DNA of 64,000 nucleotides from Paenibacillus harenae. GTDB taxonomy: Bacteria > Bacillota > Bacilli > Paenibacillales > Paenibacillaceae. Location: NCBI RefSeq assembly GCF_030812415.1, contig NZ_JAUSST010000006.1, positions 496,001 to 560,000 on the forward strand, in the 5' to 3' direction. The position numbers and the translations under genes were made by a program. Shown here piece by piece: positions 17,669 to 26,828 of the stretch. Every line of letters starts with the position of its first letter. The stretch's first letter is position 1. The notes beneath the pieces are model-generated. The model saw only the letters and a program-made list of their open reading frames with translations. It did no database searches and was not told the DNA's origin.

Positions 17669-17696
17669 TACACTATGCTCGGAATCGGTTGGATGT
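17669..17696 (-). promoter_or_regulatory. Sigma-K-type promoter of the SDR-ThuA-LysM-GMC operon
   Basis: Read on the minus strand, AC (17696-17695), 17 bases, then CATAGTGTA (17677-17669). This fits exactly the sigma-K pattern AC-N16/17-CATANNNTA. The predicted start near 17661 leaves a leader of about 50 bases to the ATG at 17609. It implies late mother-cell expression during sporulation. Confidence 0.6.
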
Positions 17697-17809
17697 GATT
17701 AGCCTGCAGAAGCATATCGATGAAGCGGCGATTCGGAGGCGGCCTTAGGCAAATACCGCATATCGTTCACTGAGGGCCGTTTACTGTACCGGGCGGCAAT
17801 TGAAAAGAG

Positions 17810-19516
17810 TTAGTCTACAACAGTTGGACTCCCATGACGCCGAACGATGTGGTCCGCCGTTCGAATGGCGAGCGCAATCGTTGTCAAAGTCTGATTTTCG
17901 GCTCCGATATAAGGCAAAGCGCTGTTGTCGGCCACATAGAGGCCGGAGACGCCGCGAATTTGCCCGTTTGGATCGGCAACTGACGTAGCGGGGTCATCCC
18001 CGATTCGGCATGTACCCGAATCATGATGCAAATCTCCAAGAGGGGTCATGCAGATGGGCGGCCTGCCGTTTTGGGAAACCAGACGCACGCCTGAATCTCT
18101 GGCAATGCGCCTGATCCCGGCCGTCATTTGGCGAACGACGTCCCAATCGTTTTCGTTCAAGGAAAAATGCACCTGAATTTCAGGGATGCCGTACTCGTCT
18201 ACTTTGTACGGATTCAGGGTGACCCGATTCTCGTATCTAGGTTCGACTTTGCCGTAACCGTAGAAGTTGACCGTTGTTTCGCCGGTTAACGGTCTTTCCA
18301 AGGTTACGGGATACCAATAGAAAGCTTCCGGGCCGGTCATTAGCACGGAGTACGGAGTTTCCGGTTTTTGCGGGATCATGATGTTCAGGGGGCCCCAAGG
18401 GAATGGGAAGTCGACCGTGCTTATGCTTCCCGTCGCTTGCACGAAGGATTGATTCGTCAGATAATGTCCCAGCGCCGGTTGTTGGAATCCCGAATACAGC
18501 AGCAAACGCGGCGTTTCGAAGGTGCTCGCGCTCAGCACGACGGTTTTGGCCCTCAGGGTGTGAGCCGTTCTATCGGGGGAAACGACCTTGACGCCGTTGA
18601 CATTTCCGTCTTCATGGAGAATTTGAACGGCGCGCGCGTTGATGGCCAAATCGAAAGGCCTCTGATTCAGTGCTCTGGCAAGCAGGGATATCGAGCTGGT
18701 AAACGTATCGGTATGCAACTGTCCGAACGATTGAGGTACGATATCGGCAGCGACCGGAAGGGGCGCCGCTTTGGAATAACCGCGCATCCACAACCGTTCC
18801 AGCAAAATTTCCGTGAACGAAGAGCCTTCGGCAAAAGATCCGGTTACATTCATAACCTGTTCCGCCACGCCGTAATAGCTTTCCATTTCAGCAACGGGCA
18901 CAGGCCATCTAGCCAAATCCCACTCGCTCAAACGAGGTGAAAAGGCATACCAAAATAACGTTCTGCCTCCTAATGCAAATAGCTGCCTGGCGCCCGGATA
19001 TTCGGGCATAGAGCCCGGCAAGGGGTTGGATAAGTAATTAAAATAAGCCACGAGGCGCTCTTGGTTCATCGTGGCCAAATTGCGTGCATGCGTCGGTATA
19101 ACCTGATCTCCCCTATCAATGATCCCAATCCGTTTCCCTTCCCGTTTCCATTGCTCGCATAATCTCCAAAGGACAGCTCCTCCGCCGGCTCCGGTGCCGA
19201 TAATCAGAACATCGTATTCCTGCTCGGCCATCTGTTCAATCGGTGTAAGAGGAATCCAATTGCTAAGAGTCGGACCCGGTACGACCGGGCAAGCCGGGAG
19301 TCCGCTAAGTCCTGCAAGCCCGCTGTCTAATTCCTCCCTCGGTTGGCTTTCGCTATTGGATTCGGTAATGGAAGGAAGATAGATCGGTCTACCGGTAATG
19401 TCCCGATCAGGGTGCTCAACATCGGGATTAAGTAACATAAGCTCGTCAAGGGATAATTGGTTTATATTTGCGATGGTTCTAAGCGTTTCATTCCTGTTGG
19501 CAACCCATATTTTCAA
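17810..19516 (-). CDS. LysM-GMC oxidoreductase fusion (copy 2)
   Basis: A 568-residue paralogue of copy 1. LysM occupies residues 3-48 (NETLRTIANINQL, then LLNPDVEHPD). A longer Ser/Gly/Pro linker leads to the GMC domain with GTGAGG at 107-112 and C-terminal HHDSGTCRI and GAENQTLTT. The usual NP after the catalytic Asn region is NQ here, the most divergent of the three. The TTG start at 19516 is preferred over the ATG at 19531 because GGGAGTGG lies at the right distance and the product then begins exactly like its paralogues. No signal peptide. No sporulation promoter was recognised upstream. Confidence 0.83.
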   Translation of the reverse strand: MKIWVANRNETLRTIANINQLSLDELMLLNPDVEHPDRDITGRPIYLPSITESNSESQPREELDSGLAGLSGLPACPVVPGPTLSNWIPLTPIEQMAEQEYDVLIIGTGAGGGAVLWRLCEQWKREGKRIGIIDRGDQVIPTHARNLATMNQERLVAYFNYLSNPLPGSMPEYPGARQLFALGGRTLFWYAFSPRLSEWDLARWPVPVAEMESYYGVAEQVMNVTGSFAEGSSFTEILLERLWMRGYSKAAPLPVAADIVPQSFGQLHTDTFTSSISLLARALNQRPFDLAINARAVQILHEDGNVNGVKVVSPDRTAHTLRAKTVVLSASTFETPRLLLYSGFQQPALGHYLTNQSFVQATGSISTVDFPFPWGPLNIMIPQKPETPYSVLMTGPEAFYWYPVTLERPLTGETTVNFYGYGKVEPRYENRVTLNPYKVDEYGIPEIQVHFSLNENDWDVVRQMTAGIRRIARDSGVRLVSQNGRPPICMTPLGDLHHDSGTCRIGDDPATSVADPNGQIRGVSGLYVADNSALPYIGAENQTLTTIALAIRTADHIVRRHGSPTVVD

Positions 19517-19683
19517 TACAACCACTCCCATCCGGCTTAAACGCGCAAATCGCGATTCATATTGTTACAATAATGCTGGAAGCGGCCTTTTTATACCTGA
19601 ACAAGCAGTGGCAGGGGATTGCGGGGGTAGTCTGAATTGACTACAATAAGGAAATAATTCTTATGATGACTTAATCGCGTAAA

Positions 19684-21339
19684 ATGAAGCAGAGGGGTGC
19701 AGCCGGATTGGGTGGGGAGCAATTTCTAAACGATGCGATATTCGAGCTATTCGAAGCGCGAATAGATAACGAGTTGCCGGAATGGTCGGATGAAAGCCGG
19801 CCCTTGGCGCATCATACGCTTTTATTCATAGCCAAGGGACAAGTGGGAATGAGGCTTGACGGGTTGGAAGCCGAGCTAGAGCGCCATTCGATGCATCTCT
19901 TTCTTCCGGGTACGCGCTTAAAGCTGCAAAAAAGCCATTCAACTCAATCGGAGCTGCACTGGTTGACTTTCGATATTTTTCGTTCAATGAACCAAGGAGA
20001 CACTGAACGCGTCTTTCGCAGGGAAACCGATTTTCCGATCCAAGGTCAGATACGATCAAGCATAAGTCAGTTTAAACGATACTTTTATTTGCTGGTCACC
20101 GAAGGCAAGCGTGTACAATCGCATAGCCGATTTATGGGTCAGCAATTTTTATACGATCTGCTTAGAGGGATTTTGCAGCAGGCTGCGCCGGTCGCGATGA
20201 ACGACATCGAGGACCGTCTGAAGCAGACGATCCACTATATGCACAGCCATTACCGCGAAGAGATTCGGGTAGACAAGCTCGCCGAAATCGCCGAGCTGCA
20301 TCCGACCTATTACTCGCAACTGTTCAAACGTAGGTTGGGCAAAACGCCAGTCTCTTTTCTTACGCATTTGAGAGTCAATAAAGCAAAAGAAATGATGCTG
20401 CAGACCGATAAGACGATCCGGGACATCGCTTCCGATGTCGGTTATGGGGATGAGTTTTATTTTAGCCGCCGCTTTAAGGAAACGAGCGGTTATTCGCCTA
20501 CCCTGTTTATGCAAAAAAAGGATTTGCGCATCGTCTCGCTTTCATATCCTTATACGGATCATCTGCTTACGCTTGGCATACAGCCTTGCGCTGCGCAGTT
20601 CCAGGGCATTCAGCCGCATGCGTCGCAAGCGATGGTTCTTCCGCGGCATAGGTCAGAGCTATGGGAAATAAGCAGAGAGGCTTTCATGAATGTAAAGCCG
20701 GACCTGATATTGTGCAAGGATAATGTTTATCAGAAAGCGCTGGAAAACATTAACGACATCGCTCCGATCGTATCGATCCCATGGAATACGAAAGATATTT
20801 ACTCTCATTTATTCGAGATTGCCGAGCTCGTCCATCGGACAGAGGAAGCGAATAAATGGTTGGAGCGGTATGAGGAAAAATCGGAGCAGCTGCGGCTTCA
20901 GTTTCAGAGGGAACTCGGCGGTGCTACCGTTGCGGTTTGTTCGGCAAGAGCGATGGGGCTTCGCATGTACGGAGCCCGCAATATCGGTCATGTTTTTTAT
21001 CGATCGCTCAAGCTAAAGCCACCTGTAAGGATTCAAGAACAACTCAATCTGTATCCGGCCGGAATGGGATTTAATTGGACGGCTATCGATCCGCATGAAA
21101 TCGAACATTACGAAGCCGATTATTTATTCGTCGCCGTGGAGACAAGCGACGATCGCAAGCGGGTGCGGCAGTGGATGAGGTCGGATCCGGGCTGGATGAA
21201 GCATTCGGCTGTGCGGAGCGGCAACGTTTTTTTAGTCGATTGGGAACAATGGATTGTTTACGCTCCCCAGATGGTCGAACGTCAGCTGGAACAGGCTGCA
21301 TGTTTGCTTGCCGGAGCCGAAATGATGAGCCGTTCGTAA
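19684..21339 (+). CDS. AraC-family activator with siderophore-binding domain (Btr-like)
   Basis: A 551-residue protein. It has an N-terminal sensing region, an AraC helix-turn-helix pair at about 180-275 (DKLAEIAELHPTYYSQLFKRRLGKTP and DIASDVGYGDEFYFSRRFKE), and a C-terminal periplasmic-binding-protein-like domain related to Fe3+-siderophore binding proteins. This is the plan of B. subtilis Btr, which binds iron-bacillibactin and activates feuABC. Here it directly precedes a Fur box and siderophore uptake genes. The ATG at 19684 lacks an SD; a TTG at 19708 with AGAGGGG upstream is a good alternative start. Confidence 0.87.
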   Translation: MKQRGAAGLGGEQFLNDAIFELFEARIDNELPEWSDESRPLAHHTLLFIAKGQVGMRLDGLEAELERHSMHLFLPGTRLKLQKSHSTQSELHWLTFDIFRSMNQGDTERVFRRETDFPIQGQIRSSISQFKRYFYLLVTEGKRVQSHSRFMGQQFLYDLLRGILQQAAPVAMNDIEDRLKQTIHYMHSHYREEIRVDKLAEIAELHPTYYSQLFKRRLGKTPVSFLTHLRVNKAKEMMLQTDKTIRDIASDVGYGDEFYFSRRFKETSGYSPTLFMQKKDLRIVSLSYPYTDHLLTLGIQPCAAQFQGIQPHASQAMVLPRHRSELWEISREAFMNVKPDLILCKDNVYQKALENINDIAPIVSIPWNTKDIYSHLFEIAELVHRTEEANKWLERYEEKSEQLRLQFQRELGGATVAVCSARAMGLRMYGARNIGHVFYRSLKLKPPVRIQEQLNLYPAGMGFNWTAIDPHEIEHYEADYLFVAVETSDDRKRVRQWMRSDPGWMKHSAVRSGNVFLVDWEQWIVYAPQMVERQLEQAACLLAGAEMMSRS

Positions 21340-21424
21340 TCTCATACGGAATCTTTGATTTATCCATGAGCGGAGATTGGAATATGTCATGGACGATAAG
21401 GAAGGGTAAGTTATAATAATACAG

Positions 21425-21439
21425 TGATAATGATTATCA
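21425..21439. promoter_or_regulatory. Fur box
   Basis: TGATAATGATTATCA is a perfect 7-1-7 Fur operator, 16 bases before the first permease start. It indicates iron repression of the uptake operon. Confidence 0.9.
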
Positions 21440-21455
21440 ATATTATCGATTAGAA

Positions 21456-22481
21456 ATGGAGAATATCGCGAAACGGATGAATGATAGGCAACGATGGCGC
21501 GTAGTTATTTGGTTTTTGGTTGCATTTGCGGCGTTACTGTTATCCATGTTCGCAGCCATCTCTTTCGGCGCCAAGGAGCTTACGCTGCAATCGGTGTGGA
21601 CGGCGATCTTTCAATACGATAAGGACGACACGGCACATCAGATCGTGCAAGTGTACCGATTGCCCCGAGTGCTTGGAGCGGTATTGACGGGTATGGCTTT
21701 TGCAGCGGCCGGGGCATTGATGCAGGGCGTTACACGCAATCCAATGGCGGATACGGGGATTCTTGGCATCAATGCGGGATCCGCATTCGCTGTAGCGTTA
21801 AGCTTCGCGCTGCTTCCTCATCTTACTTACGGGCAGCTCATGCTTTTATCGTTCCTGGGAGCGGCCTTAAGTACAGCTGCGATCGTGCTGCTCGGCAAAG
21901 CGACGAGAGGCGGAATGGGCTCGCTTAAGCTCACGATTGCGGGAGCGGTCATTTCTTCGATTCTGCATGCGCTTAGCACGGGCATAGCGATTTATTTCGA
22001 GCTCAGCCAGGATTTGGCTTTCTGGTATGCGGGCGGCGTCGCTGGGGTACGATGGGAGCATCTGAAATGGTTGGCGCCTATCGTATTCATTGGAATAGCT
22101 TGGGCCATTGGAATGGGAAGATCGATTACCTCCATGTCTTTGGGCAGCGTTACGGCCGCGAGCCTTGGCGTTCGGGTAGGACGGACCAGGCTTCTGGGGA
22201 TGGCGGCGGCGGTCGTTTTGGCCGGTTCATCCGTGGCCGTAGCGGGGGCAATCAGCTTCGTCGGCCTCGTCGTTCCCCATATTGCGCGCCGGTTAATCGG
22301 CGTGGACTACCGGTTAAGCATTCCGTTCTCCGCTTTGCTTGGCGCTATTTTGCTAGTATGGGCGGATTTCGCTTCACGGATGGTGAATCCGCCCCGCGAA
22401 TTCGCGATTGGCGGCATGGTTGCAATGGTAGGCGTTCCTTTCTTCCTTTACCTTGCCCGCAAGGAAAGGAGGGAGCTGTAA
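21456..22481 (+). CDS. FecCD-type iron-siderophore permease
   Basis: A 341-residue inner-membrane permease of the BtuC/FecCD family with about ten hydrophobic helices. It has the conserved YRLPRVLGAVLTGMAFAAAGALMQ opening and the VAVAGAISFVGLVVPHIAR motif near 265-285. It pairs with the next gene and the lipoprotein to import a ferric siderophore. The ATG at 21456 has no strong SD; the ATG at 21477 is a weaker alternative. Repressed through the adjacent Fur box and probably activated by the Btr-like protein. Confidence 0.92.
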   Translation: MENIAKRMNDRQRWRVVIWFLVAFAALLLSMFAAISFGAKELTLQSVWTAIFQYDKDDTAHQIVQVYRLPRVLGAVLTGMAFAAAGALMQGVTRNPMADTGILGINAGSAFAVALSFALLPHLTYGQLMLLSFLGAALSTAAIVLLGKATRGGMGSLKLTIAGAVISSILHALSTGIAIYFELSQDLAFWYAGGVAGVRWEHLKWLAPIVFIGIAWAIGMGRSITSMSLGSVTAASLGVRVGRTRLLGMAAAVVLAGSSVAVAGAISFVGLVVPHIARRLIGVDYRLSIPFSALLGAILLVWADFASRMVNPPREFAIGGMVAMVGVPFFLYLARKERREL

Positions 22482-22482
22482 G

Positions 22483-23502
22483 ATGGAGTCCTTGGAGAAG
22501 AGCCGAGCGCGCCGTGCGGTCGCAGCTTCCTTATGTCTGCTTCTCGCGGCTGTCGGCGTCGTTGTTTTTGCTTTGAATACGGGATCGATTCGCCTGTCCC
22601 CCTTGAACGTTTTAAGCACGCTGCTCGGCAATGGCACGGAGGAGCAGGAGCTGATCTTATTCGAATACCGGCTGCCGCGAATTATTATAACGGCTCTTGC
22701 AGGCATCGGTTTAGGCGTAGCGGGTGCTGTGCTTCAGGGGGTATCCCGCAACTCGCTTGCCGATCCCGGTATACTTGGTCTTAATGCGGGGGCGGCGTTC
22801 GGATTAATCGTGTTCGTCTCTTTTTTTCGATCCATGGAAGGGCCGACGGCATTGCTTATTCCGATGTTCACTTTCGCAGGCGGAGTCTTGACGGCAATCT
22901 TTATTTTCCTGCTGTCCTACGACCGTAATAGGGGCATTTCTCCGATTAGGCTAATTCTCGTCGGCATTGCCATCGAAGCCGGAATCGGGGCGGTGACGCT
23001 CTTCTTGTCACTGCGTCTTGATGAAGATATTTATTCGTTCGCTTCCCGGTGGCTGGCGGGGAGCGTATGGGGAAGAGAATGGATTCATGTAGGGTCGCTT
23101 TTTCCTTGGATTGCGCTGCTGGCTCCTTTCATCTACAGCCAATCGAAGAAACTGGATGTTTTCGCGCTTGGCGACGAACTCGCCGCGGGCATCGGCAGCC
23201 GCGTAACGAGAAACCGCATCGTACTGCTTGCATCGGCGGTAGCTTTGTCTTGCGCGAGCGTTGCGATGGCCGGGGGAATCGGCTTCATCGGATTAGTCGC
23301 TCCGCATATAGCGAGACGGCTCGCCGGTCCGCAGCATCGTTATTTTTTGCCGATCGCGGGAATTGTCGGTTTACTCGTACTCGTTACGGCGGATACGATC
23401 GGCCGGTCTGTTTTTCAACCCGTTGCCATACCGGCGGGGGTCGTTGTAGCTTTGGTGGGCGGGCCGTATTTTCTGTACCTGTTGTTTAAAATTAAATTTT
23501 AG
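22483..23502 (+). CDS. FecCD-type iron-siderophore permease
   Basis: A second 339-residue FecCD permease, partner of the preceding one. It has EYRLPRIIITALAGIGLGVAGAVLQ near the start and MAGGIGFIGLVAPHIARRL towards the end. The ATG at 22483, one base after the previous stop, follows AAAGGAGG; the longer frame from 22453 is unlikely. Together the two permeases form the heterodimeric channel. No ATPase gene follows. Confidence 0.92.
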   Translation: MESLEKSRARRAVAASLCLLLAAVGVVVFALNTGSIRLSPLNVLSTLLGNGTEEQELILFEYRLPRIIITALAGIGLGVAGAVLQGVSRNSLADPGILGLNAGAAFGLIVFVSFFRSMEGPTALLIPMFTFAGGVLTAIFIFLLSYDRNRGISPIRLILVGIAIEAGIGAVTLFLSLRLDEDIYSFASRWLAGSVWGREWIHVGSLFPWIALLAPFIYSQSKKLDVFALGDELAAGIGSRVTRNRIVLLASAVALSCASVAMAGGIGFIGLVAPHIARRLAGPQHRYFLPIAGIVGLLVLVTADTIGRSVFQPVAIPAGVVVALVGGPYFLYLLFKIKF

Positions 23503-23535
23503 ATCGTAAATGATTAATCATGGAATTGGAGATGA

Positions 23536-24495
23536 ATGAAGTTGAAGAAATGGTTGTTCTTGTTGGCGGTAGTATTACTGGTAGGATTGTTGTCTGCATG
23601 TGGAGAAGTGACTAATTCGGGGACGAACTCAGGGGGAAACGCCGGCAGCACGGAAGAGGCTGCACCATCGCCATCGCTTGAGCCGGCGAAGCAGGATTCG
23701 AATGCAAAGATCGCATCGCTTTCGATTCATATTACCAATAATCTTCTGGCGCTGGGCATGAAACCGATCGGCTCGGTTATTGGCGGCGATGTAAAAGATT
23801 TTCTGCCTCACGTGAAGGATCGTCTGGAAGGGGTGGCAAAATACGGCGTCGCAGCCGATCCGGATATGGAAGCCGTATTGGCATCGAAGCCTGACGTTAT
23901 CTATCTCGATGAAGTACTAACGGGAGACGACGTTGCTAAATTCGAGAAAATCGCACCGGTGGTCAGCATCGACATGGACGAAGGAACATGGCGGGATCAT
24001 TTGAGAAGAATTGCCGAGCAGGTGGGCAAGCAAGCCGAGGCGGAAACGTTTATTACGGGCTATGAAGCCAAGGCGGAACAGACAAGCGCATTGATTCATG
24101 AAGAGCTTGGCGCGGAAGCAAAGGTAATGGCCATTCGAATGACCGCCAAAGAGCTGCGCGTGATGGGAATGAAACGTCCGGTCGGACCGATCATGTTCGA
24201 GGATTTGAAGCTGAAACCGGCTAACGGAGTGGAGAAAATCACGGACGAGCCGTATGCGGTCATCTCGCAGGAGGTGCTTCCCGATTTCGATGCGGATGCC
24301 ATCTTCGTAATTATCAGCAAGGGCAACGAGGCTAAAGCCAACTTCGATGAGCTGGAGAATAATCCGGTCTGGCAAAACCTGAAAGCCGTGAAAAACAACC
24401 GCGTGTATGTGCTTGATGGGCAAAAATGGCTGGATTACTCCTCTATCGGCCACGCCATGGCCTTGGAAGACGCAGAGAAGCTATTTACTAGATAA
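23536..24495 (+). CDS. Siderophore-binding lipoprotein of the FeuA/FhuD type
   Basis: A 319-residue secreted lipoprotein. The signal peptide ends in a lipobox LLSAC with Cys22, followed by a low-complexity Ser/Gly/Asn linker. The periplasmic-binding fold has the usual ALGMKPIGSV and KPDVIYLDEV segments. It captures the ferric siderophore outside the membrane and delivers it to the two permeases. The operon ends here without an ATP-binding subunit, so a shared ATPase encoded elsewhere (as YusV serves Feu in B. subtilis) is expected. Confidence 0.92.
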   Translation: MKLKKWLFLLAVVLLVGLLSACGEVTNSGTNSGGNAGSTEEAAPSPSLEPAKQDSNAKIASLSIHITNNLLALGMKPIGSVIGGDVKDFLPHVKDRLEGVAKYGVAADPDMEAVLASKPDVIYLDEVLTGDDVAKFEKIAPVVSIDMDEGTWRDHLRRIAEQVGKQAEAETFITGYEAKAEQTSALIHEELGAEAKVMAIRMTAKELRVMGMKRPVGPIMFEDLKLKPANGVEKITDEPYAVISQEVLPDFDADAIFVIISKGNEAKANFDELENNPVWQNLKAVKNNRVYVLDGQKWLDYSSIGHAMALEDAEKLFTR

Positions 24496-24534
24496 CGGAA
24501 GAGGAATTGCAGCCTGAACCGGCCGCACTCGCTT

Positions 24535-25629
24535 TCACTTTGCCTGAGTGCTGCTCAATCTCGCCTTTCCGACGATTAGCAAAAGCAAAGGCAAGCCGAT
24601 CATGTTAACGGGCAGCACGAAAGGGACCCAATAGTGGAGCAAGTAGTTGGCGGTCGCTTCCGTAACGTTTTTAGGGATCAATGCAAATAGCAAGACCACG
24701 GGAGCAATAAACCAGGTCAGGGTTCTCCAGTTTTTGATATTCAGAAATTGGGCTGTGCCGTAGCTGGTAATAAATAAGTAGATCGCTAGTTTAACGAAGA
24801 CGCTGGCTACCCAGATCACGATCACAAGCGGATCGAAGTTCTCGATAAAACCGAAGAGAGATATTTTTCGGGACATCTCGAAAAAAGGATACCACATTTT
24901 GGGCGCGAGGCTTGGGCCGAGCGTTACGGTGGCCATCGTCATAGAGATAAGCACGAAAAAGACAGCCGTAATGATTGCCCAATAGGCATAAGGCGCCCCT
25001 TTCTTCGGCTGGTAGAGAAACGATGCAAGCATTAGGTATTCGACGGAATGCCCGAGATAGGAGGCGGGGGGGATCGCTCCATTTATAATGCCGGTTAGCC
25101 CGCTGTCCGCAAAGACCGGCAACAGGTAACGCAAGTCCACATTGTTGATGCTTGAAATCAAGGTAACCAGGATCATCAATATAATGAGCGGCCCCAGAAT
25201 TTCGGTCGTGCGGGCGATGGATACGATTCCTGCCGAATTCGTTACATAGACGATTAAAATAATCATGATGATCATAACCGCCGCTTTCGGCGTAGCCGGC
25301 AGGATCATGATGTGAATGACGTCGGTAAATTGGCGAAGAACGATCGGGAGGATGGTATACCACTGGACAAAATAGATGATGACAACGGCTTTGCCAAGCC
25401 ACTTGCCCAATATCGTCTGGCTGAATTGGATTAAATTCTGGCCCGGATAAAGCAGCGCAGTCTTCGTCGTAATCAAAGTAACCAGCAGCGTAATGCATCC
25501 GGAAACCAGAATGGAAATCCAAACATCCTGTTTGGCGGCTTGCAAGCTCGGCGTAAGCGTCATGATTAAAGTCATGCCAATATCCATGATGGCGATCATC
25601 CAAAAAACTTGTATGCCGGTTATTTTCAT
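24535..25629 (-). CDS. GerB-type germination permease subunit (receptor 1)
   Basis: A 364-residue integral membrane protein of the spore germination (GerAB/GerKB, APC superfamily) group with ten hydrophobic helices. It starts with the pattern ITGIQVFWMIAIMDIGMTLIM and contains LYPGQNLIQFSQTILGKWLG, typical of B subunits, which contact the small-molecule germinant. It is the last gene of the operon A1-C1-B1 on the minus strand. It acts in the inner spore membrane. Confidence 0.9.
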   Translation of the reverse strand: MKITGIQVFWMIAIMDIGMTLIMTLTPSLQAAKQDVWISILVSGCITLLVTLITTKTALLYPGQNLIQFSQTILGKWLGKAVVIIYFVQWYTILPIVLRQFTDVIHIMILPATPKAAVMIIMIILIVYVTNSAGIVSIARTTEILGPLIILMILVTLISSINNVDLRYLLPVFADSGLTGIINGAIPPASYLGHSVEYLMLASFLYQPKKGAPYAYWAIITAVFFVLISMTMATVTLGPSLAPKMWYPFFEMSRKISLFGFIENFDPLVIVIWVASVFVKLAIYLFITSYGTAQFLNIKNWRTLTWFIAPVVLLFALIPKNVTEATANYLLHYWVPFVLPVNMIGLPLLLLIVGKARLSSTQAK

Positions 25630-25652
25630 CCCAAACCATCCTCACCCGTTCA

Positions 25653-26828
25653 TTATTTCGCTTGCACATTCGGATGGGCTTGCGTTCTGCCGATCCGTTC
25701 GATTGTAATATCAACCTTTACACTAACGGGAACCTTTGTATAGAGGTCTGCCCACACGGACTTTGCCTTTTTCCAAAAGTAAGGATGCTCGATATGGATT
25801 TCCCTTCCAAAACCAACAATATCCGCTTTAAATTTATTTTGCGTTCGCGAGATCATGGACGTCATCTCTTTTTGCATTTCTTCCGAAAACTTCTTTTCGA
25901 GGGAATGGAGATTGGTTTCTTTGTTAAAATCCGTGGGTGTATCGTTAGCCATGATTTGTGCCGTCGCTTTCAATGCGACCGCTATTTCAGGCATTCCATT
26001 ACGGATGCGAGTGCGTATTTTCGTCTTCGCCTGCAACAACTGTATGGCCACGGTTCCTTTGTAGCTTTCTTTCGGAGGCTCCATTTGGACAGTGAATCGC
26101 ATACCGTTGAAATTCCCTTTAAACAAGCGGAATGCTTTCAATTCCTTCCCGGATAAAAAGCCGACAAGTTTATTTTTGCGGTACACCGCCGACTTATCGA
26201 TCATGAAAGTTTCGCTGTCGGTTTTCTTATTAATCGTCCGTATGGCTCCGGTAACGGCGCTAACCTCCAAGGAAGCAGACATCTCAATAAATTTATCGGT
26301 TTTAACCGAGAAGCTGAAGTCATTATCTTGCATATTACTTATGCCAATAGACGGAATGGACTCCAACTGATAGGGAGAGTTTAAAATTTCTTTGGCCGTC
26401 GTTCCGGATGAGGTCAAGATAAAACTATTGAACCGGCTTTCCGACGAGCGCAAAAGCGTATCCACAGCCTCAACGATGCCGTTGCGGGCATATTTTTCGC
26501 CGAATACGAATACCCCCCGGTGACCTAGATTGATTCGCCTGGATAATTGCTGCTGCAGCTTGCCCAAAGCCTCCATTCCGTCCTTCCCCTTAGCCGATAC
26601 AACCAGGACTGGTTTCTTGGCCTTCCCTCCCGTCGTCAAGGAGCTTGGAATTCCGGTTGGAAGCGCGATTTGCAGTGTGACCTCGACCTGCCCGTCATCC
26701 GCGAGATCAATGCCGCTAGCCATGACAAACGCAAGTTCATCCATCTCGGTTCGATCCCAGCATCCCGTAAGCAGCGCGAGCATAAGGAAAACCGTCAGCC
26801 AACTAAAGGAAATTCGTCGGAGATTCAT
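25653..26828 (-). CDS. Ger(x)C-type germination lipoprotein (receptor 1)
   Basis: A 391-residue GerC-family lipoprotein. The signal peptide ends in LLTGC with Cys23, followed by the family hallmark WDRTEMDELAFVMASGID. The C-terminal domain contains the usual FKADIVGFGREIH segment. The ATG at 26828 overlaps the end of the A subunit by four bases (ATGA), which shows translational coupling; the longer upstream frame is rejected. It is the outer-leaflet subunit of the germinant receptor. Confidence 0.9.
   Translation of the reverse strand: MNLRRISFSWLTVFLMLALLTGCWDRTEMDELAFVMASGIDLADDGQVEVTLQIALPTGIPSSLTTGGKAKKPVLVVSAKGKDGMEALGKLQQQLSRRINLGHRGVFVFGEKYARNGIVEAVDTLLRSSESRFNSFILTSSGTTAKEILNSPYQLESIPSIGISNMQDNDFSFSVKTDKFIEMSASLEVSAVTGAIRTINKKTDSETFMIDKSAVYRKNKLVGFLSGKELKAFRLFKGNFNGMRFTVQMEPPKESYKGTVAIQLLQAKTKIRTRIRNGMPEIAVALKATAQIMANDTPTDFNKETNLHSLEKKFSEEMQKEMTSMISRTQNKFKADIVGFGREIHIEHPYFWKKAKSVWADLYTKVPVSVKVDITIERIGRTQAHPNVQAK

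Noticed and set aside
19532-19683. Sporulation promoter for LysM-GMC copy 2
   Set aside because: I searched this upstream region for sigma-E, sigma-G and sigma-K patterns and found none convincing, so expression of this copy remains unsupported.
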